NCBI GenBank assembly: GCA_963839365.1
Contig: CAWIUT010000001.1
Coordinates: 1,426,001 to 1,490,000 of the forward strand
Length of the DNA stretch: 64,000 nucleotides
Origin: DASSKA01 sp963839365
Lineage (GTDB): Bacteria; Actinomycetota; Actinomycetes; Propionibacteriales; Nocardioidaceae
Reading direction: 5' to 3'
The notes beneath the pieces were generated by a model. The model searched no databases. It had not been told where the DNA came from and was given only the letters and a program-made list of their open reading frames with translations. Each line of letters opens with the position of its first letter. The stretch's first letter is position 1. A program made the position numbers and the translations under genes. Below, piece by piece: positions 42,972 through 50,741 of the stretch.

Positions 42972-42995
42972 TGTCGGCCTTTCGTCCTCGCGAGT

Positions 42996-44285
42996 CTACG
43001 TGCGGCGGTCGGAGATCCGCTTGGCCTTGCCCAAAGACCGTTCCAGCGCACCGGGGTCGACCACCTCGACCGCCACGGTGACCCCCACGCGGCTCTTGAC
43101 GAGGTGCTTCAGCTGGTCCGCCAGCCGGGGCCGCTGGTCGGTCGGCACGGACTCGTGCGCCTCCACCTGTACGGTCAGCTCGTCGAGGTGGCCGGGCCGG
43201 GTGAGCACGCACAGGTAGTGCGGGGTCAGTCCCTCGACGGTGAGGATCTGCTCCTCGACCTGGGTGGGGAACACGTTGACGCCGCGGACGATCATCATGT
43301 CGTCGCTGCGTCCGGTGACCTTCTGCATGCGGCGGAAGGCGGGGTACGCCGTGCCCGGCAGCAGCCGGGTCAGGTCGCGGGTGCGGTAGCGGATGACGGG
43401 CATCGCCTCCTTGGTGAGGCTGGTGAACACCAGCTCGCCCTCCTCACCGTCGGGCAGCAGCTCGAGCGTGACCGGGTCCACCACCTCGGGGTAGAAGTGG
43501 TCCTCCCAGATGTGCAGCCCGTCCTTGGTGGTGACCGCCTCCTGGGAGATCCCCGGCCCCATCACCTCCGAGAGGCCGTAGATGTCGACCGCGTCCAGGC
43601 CGCTGCGCCGCTCCACCTCGTTGCGCATCTCGTCGGTCCACGGCTCGGCGCCGAAGATCCCGATGCGCAGGCTGGTCGTGAGCGGGTCGACCCCCTGGGC
43701 CTCCATCTCGTCGAGGACGGCCAGGAAGTACGACGGCGTGACCATGATGACGCGCGGCTCGAAGTCCACGATCAGCTGCACCTGGCGCGCGGTCATCCCG
43801 CCGGAGACGGGGACCACCGTGCAGCCGAGGCGCTCGGCCCCGTAGTGCGCACCGAGCCCGCCGGTGAACAGCCCGTAGCCGTAGGCGACGTGCACCAGGT
43901 CACCGGGCCGGCCGCCGGCGGCGCGGATCGAGCGGGCCATCAGCTCCGCCCAGGTGTCGACGTCATGGCGGGTGTAGCCCACCACGGTCGGCTTGCCCGT
44001 CGTACCGCTCGAGGCGTGCACGCGGGCGAGCTGCTCGCGGGGCTCGGCGAACATGCCGAACGGGTAGTTGCGGCGCAGGTCCTCCTTGGTGGTGAACGGG
44101 AACCGGGCCAGGTCCTGCAGCGACTGCAGGTCGCCGGGCGTGACTCCGGCGTCGTCGAAGGCGCGCCGGTAGTGCGGCACCTTGTCGTAGGCGCGGGCCA
44201 GGCTCGCACGCAGCCGCTCCACCTGCAGCGTGCGCAGCTCCAACCTCGTCGGCTCCGGGATCTGGCCAGGGTTCGCCGGGTCCAT
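42996..44285 (-). CDS. paaK: Phenylacetate-CoA ligase (PaaK family)
   Basis: An AMP-forming acyl-CoA ligase, 429 residues. The P-loop motif is ASSGTTGKPTVVGYT, followed by VHVAYGYGLFTGGLGAHYGA, the adenine-binding IYGLSEVMGPGIS, and the C-terminal hinge TGRSDDMMIVRGVNVFPTQV, all typical of PaaK. It activates phenylacetate or a related aryl acid to the CoA thioester. ATG 44285 overlaps the paaI stop (TGATG). The rest of the epoxidase pathway (paaABCDE) is not nearby. Confidence 0.94.
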   Translation of the reverse strand: MDPANPGQIPEPTRLELRTLQVERLRASLARAYDKVPHYRRAFDDAGVTPGDLQSLQDLARFPFTTKEDLRRNYPFGMFAEPREQLARVHASSGTTGKPTVVGYTRHDVDTWAELMARSIRAAGGRPGDLVHVAYGYGLFTGGLGAHYGAERLGCTVVPVSGGMTARQVQLIVDFEPRVIMVTPSYFLAVLDEMEAQGVDPLTTSLRIGIFGAEPWTDEMRNEVERRSGLDAVDIYGLSEVMGPGISQEAVTTKDGLHIWEDHFYPEVVDPVTLELLPDGEEGELVFTSLTKEAMPVIRYRTRDLTRLLPGTAYPAFRRMQKVTGRSDDMMIVRGVNVFPTQVEEQILTVEGLTPHYLCVLTRPGHLDELTVQVEAHESVPTDQRPRLADQLKHLVKSRVGVTVAVEVVDPGALERSLGKAKRISDRRT

Positions 44286-44752
44286 CACATCTCCTCGTCG
44301 TCGAAGAACGTTCCCCGGATCTGCTTGCTGTGCCCCACGAACTCGGCGACCAGGGTGTCCCGGCTGTGCACCGCGACGTCGTAGGTGCCGTCCCGGCCCT
44401 CCCGGCTGCGCTCCACGGCACGCGCGACCAGCACGTCGTCGAGCCGGGTGGGGGCGAGGAACCGGATCTCGGCCGCCTGTGCCACGGTGCGCCGGTTGTA
44501 GGTGTTGCAGGCGAACGCGAACGCCGTGTCGGCGAGGGTGAAGGTGAGGCCGCCGTGCCCGATGCCGTGGCCGTTGACCATGTCCTCCCCGACCTGCATG
44601 GTGACCGTGGCGGTGCCCGGCCCGACCTCGACGACGTGCATGCCCAGAGAGCGGCTGGCCCGGTCGTCGGCCCACATCAGCTCCGCGCAGCGCTCGGCCA
44701 ACCGCTGCGCGGTCGCCCCCGTCTGGTCGGCCGGGTCCTCCGCAGGCGTCAC
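44285..44752 (-). CDS. paaI: Hydroxyphenylacetyl-CoA thioesterase PaaI
   Basis: A 155-residue hotdog-fold thioesterase. The family core is VNGHGIGHGGLTFTLADTAF followed by AFACNTYNRRTVAQAAEIRF. PaaI removes dead-end aryl-CoA products in phenylacetate breakdown. GTG 44752 overlaps the stop of the GNAT gene (GTGA) and is chosen over the longer open frame, which lies in GNAT. It directly precedes paaK. Confidence 0.92.
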   Translation of the reverse strand: MTPAEDPADQTGATAQRLAERCAELMWADDRASRSLGMHVVEVGPGTATVTMQVGEDMVNGHGIGHGGLTFTLADTAFAFACNTYNRRTVAQAAEIRFLAPTRLDDVLVARAVERSREGRDGTYDVAVHSRDTLVAEFVGHSKQIRGTFFDDEEM

Positions 44753-45231
44753 GGTGTCGGCTTCTCCATCATCGACACCACCTTGTCGCCGGCGTCGTAG
44801 CGGCCGACCTCCCTGTAGCCGCGCCCGGCGTGGAACGCCAGCGACGGCTCGTTCGGCGGCTCCAGGTTGACCTCGAGCACCATCCGGCCGTACTTGCGGG
44901 CGGCGGCCTCCATCTCGTCGTACACGAAGCCGCCGAGCCCGCGCCGGCGGAAGTCCTCGTGCAGCACGATGCGGTCCAGGTAGTAGAAGTCCTCGCCGTA
45001 CCGGCCCGCGAACCAGCCGTACAGCTCGGAGTCGTACGCCGTGCCGGGCGTGAACGTCATCACGAACCCGGCGAACGCGCCGTCCACATCCACGACCTCG
45101 AACCGGTCGGCAAGCGCGTGCAGCTCGTGCAGCCGCACCTCGTCCATCGGCGCGAGCAGCTCGACGTTGCGGGCGTTGAGGGCCAGCACGTCGGGGACGT
45201 CGGCCTCCGTGAGGGCGCGGAGCGTGGGCAT
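44749..45231 (-). CDS. GNAT-family N-acetyltransferase
   Basis: A 160-residue GNAT domain. Motif A is seen as YYLDRIVLHEDFRRRGLGGF, where RRRGLGG is the acetyl-CoA pyrophosphate loop; LEVNLEPPNEPSLAFHAGRG covers motif B. The acceptor is unknown. It is the first gene of the leftward Paa run and probably begins a leaderless mRNA. The shared run with paaI and paaK does not prove a role in aromatic metabolism. Confidence 0.92.
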   Translation of the reverse strand: MPTLRALTEADVPDVLALNARNVELLAPMDEVRLHELHALADRFEVVDVDGAFAGFVMTFTPGTAYDSELYGWFAGRYGEDFYYLDRIVLHEDFRRRGLGGFVYDEMEAAARKYGRMVLEVNLEPPNEPSLAFHAGRGYREVGRYDAGDKVVSMMEKPTP

Positions 45232-45243
45232 ACCCCCACCCTA
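45232..45243 (-). promoter_or_regulatory. Leaderless-type -10 element before the GNAT-paaI-paaK run
   Basis: Minus-strand TAGGGT (45243-45238) lies exactly 6 nt before ATG 45231, matching the elements at 26984 and 32415. Confidence 0.5.
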
Positions 45244-45309
45244 GTGAAGCCCTCGCCGCCGCAACCCGGGACTGTGGGCTGTGACACACTGGCTCCTATC
45301 TGCGCCCGG

Positions 45310-45353
45310 CCTGTCACAAGCCTGTGGCAGGCGCGTCGCAGGCACGTCGCAGG
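45310..45353 (+). repeat. Four imperfect 11-bp units upstream of paaN
   Basis: CCTGTCACAAG, CCTGTGGCAGG, CGCGTCGCAGG and CACGTCGCAGG follow each other without gaps, ending 25 bp before the paaN ATG. A period of 11 bp is close to one helical turn, so the units could be phased binding sites in the divergent paaN/GNAT control region. Confidence 0.6.
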
Positions 45354-45378
45354 CGCTGTCCGCCGGAGTGAGGACCAG

Positions 45379-47049
45379 ATGAGCAACGACCTTTTCGCCA
45401 GGCACGAGGAGATGCTGACCAGGGCCGTGGAGGCCTGCCGCACCCGCGAGTACTACTCGGCGTTCAACGAGTCGCCGTCGCCGCGCGTCTACGGCGAGAC
45501 CGCTGCCGCCGACGGGAAGCGGGCCTTCGAGGCGCACGCGGGCACCACCGTCGCGGTCAGCACCCCGGGCTCGGAGGGCACGGTCGCGACCGAGAAGTCG
45601 CCGTTCGGGTTCCCTCTGGACGTGTCCTACCCGCGGGTCGCACCGTCCGGGGTGGAGACTCTGGTGGCCGCTGCCAGCGCCGGGCTCGAGGACTTCCGCG
45701 ACGCCGGGCCCGGAGCGCGGGTCGGCGTCTGCCTGGAGATCCTGCACCGGCTGCACGGCCGGATCTTCGAGGTCGCCAACGCCGTCCAGCACACCTCCGG
45801 TCAGCCCTTCGTGATGGCCTTCCAGGCCGGCGGGGCGAACGCCCTCGACCGGGCGCTGGAGTCAGTGGCCTACGCGCACGTGGCCATGGGGCAGGTGCCC
45901 AGGACCGCGCTGTGGGAGAAGCCGGCCAGGGGCGAGCCGTTGCGGATGGAGAAGACGTTCACGATCGTGCCCCGAGGCCTGGCGCTGGTGGTCGGCTGCA
46001 ACACCTTCCCGACCTGGAACTCCTACCCGGGGCTGTTCGCCTCGCTGGCCTGCGGCAACCCGGTCGTGGTGAAGCCGCACCCCGGAGCGGTCCTGCCGCT
46101 GGCGATCACCGTGCAGGTGGCTCAGGAGGTGCTCGCCGAGCAGGGCTTCGACCCGCACCTGGTCACGCTCGCGGCCGAGGACCCCGCCGACGGCCTGGCG
46201 AAGGTGCTCGCCGTCCGCCCGGAGGTGCGCATCATCGACTTCACCGGCTCGAACGCGTTCGGGGACTGGCTGGAGCAGAACGCCCGGCAGGCGCGCGTGT
46301 ACGCCGAGAAGGCGGGCGTGAACACGGTGGTGGTCGACTCCACCGACTCCTTCAAGGCGATGTGCTCCAACCTCGCGTTCTCCTTCTCGCTCTACACCGG
46401 GCAGATGTGCACCGCGCCGCAGAACGTCTACCTGCCCTCCGGCGGTGTCGACACCGATGAGGGACACAAGTCGACCGAGGAGGTGGCCGCCGGGATCGAG
46501 GCCGCGCTCGGCAAGCTGCTCGGCGACGACACACGCGCGGTGGAGCTGCTGGGCGGCGTCGTCAACGACGGCGTGATGTCACGGCTGCAGTCCGCCGGCT
46601 CGCGCGGGAAGGTGCTCGTGGAGTCGCGCGCGGTCGCGCACCCGTCGTACGACCAAGCGGTGGTGCGCACGCCCACGCTCCTGAAGCTGTCGGTCGCCGA
46701 CCGTGAGGCGTACGAGTCGGAGTGCTTCGGTCCCGTGGCCTTCCTGATCGAGGCGGCAGACACCGACGAGTCGATCGAGACGTTCCGGCGCACGGTCACC
46801 GAGCACGGTGCCATGACGGCCTCGGTCTACAGCACCTCGCAGAACGTGGTGGAGCAGATGCGGCGGGCCGCGCTCGACGCTGGGGTCGCGCTGTCGGAGA
46901 ACCTCACCGACGGAGTTTTCGTGAACCAGTCCGCGGCGTTCAGCGACTTCCACGGCACCGGCGCGAACCCGGCCGCCAACGCGTCGTACACCGACCTCGC
47001 CTACGTCGCCGACCGGTTCCGGATCGTGCAGTCCCGTCGGCACGTCTGA
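45379..47049 (+). CDS. paaN: PaaN-type aldehyde dehydrogenase domain protein (phenylacetate degradation)
   Basis: The 556-residue protein is an aldehyde-dehydrogenase-fold member of the PaaN group. Parts visible are VPRGLALVVGCNTFPTWNSY, GLFASLACGNPVVVKPHPGA, the nucleotide-binding FTGSNAFGDWLEQNA, and the presumed catalytic Cys344 in YTGQMCTAPQNVYLP. It lacks the hydratase domain of PaaZ. PaaN-type proteins act in or near ring cleavage, but their exact reaction is less certain. ATG 45379 follows GAGTGAGGACCAG. It diverges from the paaI-paaK run. Confidence 0.9.
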   Translation: MSNDLFARHEEMLTRAVEACRTREYYSAFNESPSPRVYGETAAADGKRAFEAHAGTTVAVSTPGSEGTVATEKSPFGFPLDVSYPRVAPSGVETLVAAASAGLEDFRDAGPGARVGVCLEILHRLHGRIFEVANAVQHTSGQPFVMAFQAGGANALDRALESVAYAHVAMGQVPRTALWEKPARGEPLRMEKTFTIVPRGLALVVGCNTFPTWNSYPGLFASLACGNPVVVKPHPGAVLPLAITVQVAQEVLAEQGFDPHLVTLAAEDPADGLAKVLAVRPEVRIIDFTGSNAFGDWLEQNARQARVYAEKAGVNTVVVDSTDSFKAMCSNLAFSFSLYTGQMCTAPQNVYLPSGGVDTDEGHKSTEEVAAGIEAALGKLLGDDTRAVELLGGVVNDGVMSRLQSAGSRGKVLVESRAVAHPSYDQAVVRTPTLLKLSVADREAYESECFGPVAFLIEAADTDESIETFRRTVTEHGAMTASVYSTSQNVVEQMRRAALDAGVALSENLTDGVFVNQSAAFSDFHGTGANPAANASYTDLAYVADRFRIVQSRRHV

Positions 47050-47219
47050 CAACCGTCCCGGTGTCCGGCCACAACCACCGGACGCCGACGTCATGCAATT
47101 GCCGTACACCCTGGTCGTCGTTTCGTCGGGCCCACACCGGCTGAGACCTTTCTACGTTGGGTGGTCTAGGGGGCCTGCGGAAGAGTGCCGCGCGCCCGGC
47201 ACCTTGCGAGGGGATCGGG

Positions 47220-48251
47220 ATGGTTGATGCAGACGGAACGACGCGTGGCCGACTGGTCTTCATCGGCGCGACACTCGAGGCGGTAGCCGCGCTCGACACG
47301 CTCCTCGAGTCCGAGGTCAACGTCGTCGGGCTGCTGACCTACGGCGAGAAGCTCGCCTCGGAGACGTCTGGCTTCGTGGACCTCACGGAGCTGGCACGGG
47401 CACGCGGTGTTCCGGTCCTGGCCACGGAGACCCCGAAGTCCTCCGAGGTGGTCGCCTGGGTGCGGGACCGGCGGCCGGACCTCGCCGTCTGCGTGGGGTG
47501 GACGCGGTTGCTGAGTGACGCGCTGCTGACCGTCCCCCGGCGCGGGACGGTCGGCTTCCACGCCTCGATGCTTCCGCACAACCGCGGCCGGGCCCCGGTC
47601 AACTGGGCGATCATCCATGGCGATGAGAGCGCCGGCAACACGATGATGATGCTCAACCCCGGGGTGGACACCGGCGACATCGTGGACCAGCGGTCGATCC
47701 CCATCGAGGCGTCCGACACCTGTGCCACCGTCTACGCGAAGGTGGCCGACGCGGGCGCCCAGATGCTCCGGACCCACTTGCCGGCGCTCCTCGCAGGAAC
47801 GGCGCGACGACGCCCCCAGCCCGTCGACCACGACGAGCCGCCGTTGCCCAAGCGCACCGCCGCAATGGGGATCACCTCGTTCGACCGGACCACGAACCAG
47901 GTGCACGACTGGGTCAGGGCGCTGACCAGGCCGTACCCGGGAGCGTTCGCACGCCTCGACGGCGAGACGGTGCGGCTGTGGCGGGCGCGTCCCGCAGGAG
48001 ACGTTCCCACCGGCCGACCACCCGGGGCGCTGCTCGGCCTCGACGGGGCCGGCGTGCTCGTGGCCACCAGGGACGGCGCGCTCCGCCTCGTCGAGGTGCA
48101 GGTCGACGGGGAGGAGCCCGAGCCCGCGTGCGCGTGGTTCCGACGCAAGCACCTGCACGCCGGTCACCGCTTCGAGGCCGTCGACCAGGCCACCCTCGAC
48201 TGGGCGCTCGGCCGTTCCCCCGCCCCGGCCGCCCACGGAGCGCTGCCGTGA
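47220..48251 (+). CDS. Formyltransferase-fold protein (sugar N-formyltransferase-like)
   Basis: The 343-residue protein has an N-terminal formyltransferase domain (about 10-190) with GFHASMLPHNRGRAPVNWAI (H114) and the Asp loop MMMLNPGVDTGDIVDQR, then a C-terminal domain like that of Fmt or ArnA (about 225-325). The usual catalytic Asn two residues before the His is Gly here. Sugar formyltransferases use N10-formyl-tetrahydrofolate on aminosugar nucleotides. Position beside a deacetylase and a sugar-phosphate transferase favours a sugar substrate over tRNA. GAGGGGATCGGG precedes ATG 47220; TACGTT at 47152 may be its -10. Confidence 0.85.
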   Translation: MVDADGTTRGRLVFIGATLEAVAALDTLLESEVNVVGLLTYGEKLASETSGFVDLTELARARGVPVLATETPKSSEVVAWVRDRRPDLAVCVGWTRLLSDALLTVPRRGTVGFHASMLPHNRGRAPVNWAIIHGDESAGNTMMMLNPGVDTGDIVDQRSIPIEASDTCATVYAKVADAGAQMLRTHLPALLAGTARRRPQPVDHDEPPLPKRTAAMGITSFDRTTNQVHDWVRALTRPYPGAFARLDGETVRLWRARPAGDVPTGRPPGALLGLDGAGVLVATRDGALRLVEVQVDGEEPEPACAWFRRKHLHAGHRFEAVDQATLDWALGRSPAPAAHGALP

Positions 48252-48910
48252 ACGTGCTCGTGGTTGCGGCGCACCCCGACGACGAGATCCTCGGCGCGGG
48301 GGCGACCCTCGCCCGCCACGTCGACCAGGGGGACGAGGTACACGCCTGCGTGCTCGCCGAGGGCGCGACCAGCCGCTACGAGGACGCGATGGTGAACGAG
48401 CTGGTCGAGTGCGGCAAGCGGGCAGGAGAGGCCATCGGGTTCACGTCGCTGCGGTTCGAGCAGCTGGCCGACCAACGCCTCGACACGCTGCCGCTGATCG
48501 AGGTCACCCAGCTGGTCGAGGAGATGGTCGACAGCACGCGGCCGGAAGTGGTCTACACCCACTTCCCCTGGGATGCGAACACCGACCACGCGGTAGTGGC
48601 CCGCTGCGTGTGGACGGCGTGCCGTCCCTACCGTTTCCCGACCGTCCGCATGCTCGCGGCGTTCGAGACCCCCTCCTCGACGGAGTGGGCGCTCCCCGGC
48701 GAGCAGCGGCGCTTCGAGCCGCAACGGTACGTCGACGTCAGCGCCACCCTGGCGCGCAAGATCGAGGCGATGCGCTGCTACCACAGTGAGCTGCGGGACT
48801 ATCCGCACCCGAGGTCGCTGCGCGCCCTGCAGGAGCGCGCCGCCTACTGGGGCAGCGTGGCGGGCGCGCCCGCCGTCGAACCGTTCCTGGTGCTGCGGGA
48901 GACGTGGTGA
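48248..48910 (+). CDS. PIG-L-family deacetylase
   Basis: A 220-residue zinc-dependent N-acetyl (or N-acyl) sugar deacetylase of the LmbE/PIG-L fold. The metal site AHPDDEILGAG is at residues 8-18, and HFPWDANTDHAVVARCVW carries the later ligand His. GTG 48248 overlaps the formyltransferase stop (GTGA), so the two are co-translated. A deacetylase next to a formyltransferase would let the cell remove one N-acyl group from an aminosugar and add a formyl group; this link is inferred. Confidence 0.93.
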   Translation: MNVLVVAAHPDDEILGAGATLARHVDQGDEVHACVLAEGATSRYEDAMVNELVECGKRAGEAIGFTSLRFEQLADQRLDTLPLIEVTQLVEEMVDSTRPEVVYTHFPWDANTDHAVVARCVWTACRPYRFPTVRMLAAFETPSSTEWALPGEQRRFEPQRYVDVSATLARKIEAMRCYHSELRDYPHPRSLRALQERAAYWGSVAGAPAVEPFLVLRETW

Positions 48911-49638
48911 ACGCCTTGAACACCCCGGACCCGGTTGAGCTGCGGGGCGTGGACCCGCACGTGACCGCAAAGGCCGACGCCCGCCACCTGCCGGCCCTGC
49001 GGCCGGTCCGGGGCACCGTGACTGTCAAGACCGACACCGCCTCCCGGAGAGTGGCGGACCTGGTGGTCGCCTCGGTGGGCCTCGCGGCCGCGTCGCCCCT
49101 GCTGGCGGCCATCGGCGTGGCTGTCCGGCTCGACTCACCCGGCCCCGTGCTGTTCCGGCAGACCCGGGTAGGCGCCGGTGGGCGCCCCTTCTCGATGTAC
49201 AAGTTCCGCACCATGGCGGTCGGCGCCGACACCGTGGGGCCGGCGGTCAGCGGCAACGCCGACCCCCGGGTCACGCGCGTCGGCGCGCTGCTGCGCAGGA
49301 CCAAGCTGGACGAGCTGCCACAGCTGCTCAACGTGCTGCGTGGGGACATGACGCTGATCGGGCCCCGGGCGGAGGTGGCGAAGTACGTCACGCACTACTC
49401 GCCGGAAGAGAGGGAGACCCTCGAGGTCCGGCCCGGCGTGACCGGCCCCGGCGGCATCTGGTTCACGGTCGCCCAGGCCGGCGAGCTCGACGAGAGCGCG
49501 GACCCGGAGCGCTTCTACATCGAGCAGCAGCTGCCCGAGAAGCTCGCGCTCGACCTCGAGTACCTGCGCCGTCGTTCCCTGTGGCAGGACGTGAAGATCC
49601 TCGCGCAGACCGTCGCGGTCTCCTTCCGCCGCGGCTGA
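48904..49638 (+). CDS. Initiating sugar-phosphate transferase (undecaprenyl-phosphate sugar transferase)
   Basis: This enzyme puts the first sugar phosphate on the lipid carrier to begin a polysaccharide repeat. The 244-residue protein is the short, PglC-like form with one membrane-inserted hairpin (about 48-70, VADLVVASVGLAAASPLLAA), then GPVLFRQTRVG, FSMYKFRTMAVGAD, and DELPQLLNVLRGDMTLIGPR. The N-terminal 45 residues are not membrane-spanning. Start GTG 48904 or 48907, overlapping the deacetylase. It ends convergent to the lipoprotein gene. Confidence 0.94.
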   Translation: MVNALNTPDPVELRGVDPHVTAKADARHLPALRPVRGTVTVKTDTASRRVADLVVASVGLAAASPLLAAIGVAVRLDSPGPVLFRQTRVGAGGRPFSMYKFRTMAVGADTVGPAVSGNADPRVTRVGALLRRTKLDELPQLLNVLRGDMTLIGPRAEVAKYVTHYSPEERETLEVRPGVTGPGGIWFTVAQAGELDESADPERFYIEQQLPEKLALDLEYLRRRSLWQDVKILAQTVAVSFRRG

Positions 49639-49673
49639 CCCCGCCGCAGACCCTCGGCCGACCCCGCCCGTTC

Positions 49674-50741
49674 TCAGCCGGTGCCTGCGGCGACGTAGAC
49701 ACCCTGGAACACCTCGGCCAGGGTCCGGGCGTCCTCTGCGACGTTCTTCTCCACCGAGCTCGGTGTGAAGGTCGTGGTCAGCACCGCTCCGTCGCGGCGT
49801 GCCGCGAGCAGCGCCTGCCACAACGAGTTCGACTGCAGGCCCGGGTCCATCAGGCGCACCACCTGGCCGCCGTAGGTCTGGCGCCACGACCAGACCTGGA
49901 CCGACGCGGCGCCCGCCTGGGTGGGGATCCGCACGTAGGTGTTCACGTCGGACCACGCGGTCGCCGCCCCCTCGGTGAAGCTGCCCGGGTGGGCGAGCGC
50001 GTGCCGGGACTGGAGGGTCACCTGGTGCTGCCAGCCCAGCCGGTTCACCTCTGCCCACGCGTCGCGCTGCGCCTCGTCGACGCCGACCCCCCAGGAGGCG
50101 TACTCACTCGGGTCCCGCAGACCGGTCGACAGGTCCAGCTCGTCGATGTCGCCGCTGGCCAGGTAGCCGGTGACGGCCGACATGGTGGCAGCCGGGTACT
50201 TGGCGCGCTGGTCGGCGGCGCAGCTGCTGGCTTGCGGCAGCTGCGAGGCCAGCCACGGCAGGCAGCCGAGGTCGGGCACGACCATGTCCACGAGCACCTT
50301 CGTGCCCGGTGCCAGGGCATGCAGCCCGCGGGCGGTGTCGTCGAGGAAGCGCTGGACCTGCTGAGGGGTGTCCAGACCGTCGTTGTAGCCGAGCTCGTCG
50401 GCGACCTTGATGCCGACCACGCCGGGCAGCTTGGCCAGCTGAGCGTCGCGGACCAGCGCCTCATGGAACGACTTCGGTCCCTCCTGCCAGCGACCGACCA
50501 GATCCGAGTCGGCCCAGACCTTCAGCCCCAGCTGGTGGAACATCCCGATGGCGGAGACGTACGGGTCGTTCGACGTCGCGGTCGGCAACGGCGCGGCCGG
50601 CGACGTCGCCGCTGCGGGGGAAGCATGGGAGCCGGGTGGTGGCTGCTGGCCACCGTCGTTGGACGAGGTGCCCGCGCTGCACCCGGCGGTCGCGAGCAGT
50701 GCGAGGGCGCCGGCGAGTGCGGTCAGTGCCTTCTTGTTCAT
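49674..50741 (-). CDS. Predicted lipoprotein, possible glycosidase-like barrel
   Basis: The 355-residue protein begins with a lipoprotein signal whose lipobox ends in Cys21 (LLATAGC), followed by a Ser/Pro/Ala-rich spacer. The rest has alternating helices and strands with acidic positions at strand ends (GVVGIKVADELGYNDGLDT, KVLVDMVVPDLGCL, GDIDELDLSTGLRD), which looks like a TIM barrel of the glycoside-hydrolase sort. No family is recognised with certainty. ATG 50741 overlaps the flippase stop, so it is the last gene of the leftward polysaccharide run. Confidence 0.8.
   Translation of the reverse strand: MNKKALTALAGALALLATAGCSAGTSSNDGGQQPPPGSHASPAAATSPAAPLPTATSNDPYVSAIGMFHQLGLKVWADSDLVGRWQEGPKSFHEALVRDAQLAKLPGVVGIKVADELGYNDGLDTPQQVQRFLDDTARGLHALAPGTKVLVDMVVPDLGCLPWLASQLPQASSCAADQRAKYPAATMSAVTGYLASGDIDELDLSTGLRDPSEYASWGVGVDEAQRDAWAEVNRLGWQHQVTLQSRHALAHPGSFTEGAATAWSDVNTYVRIPTQAGAASVQVWSWRQTYGGQVVRLMDPGLQSNSLWQALLAARRDGAVLTTTFTPSSVEKNVAEDARTLAEVFQGVYVAAGTG

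Noticed and set aside
41508..44384. Rightward frame of 958 codons across the peptidase and paaK region
   Set aside because: Composition is His/Val/Arg/Gly-rich and it lies opposite well-defined M1, PaaK and PaaI genes.
45379..47049. paaN considered as the bifunctional ring-opening enzyme PaaZ
   Set aside because: At 556 residues it has only the aldehyde-dehydrogenase domain and no hydratase domain.
47220..48251. Formyltransferase considered as methionyl-tRNA formyltransferase (fmt)
   Set aside because: The catalytic Asn is Gly, and the gene is coupled to a PIG-L deacetylase and a sugar-phosphate transferase, not to def or rsmB.
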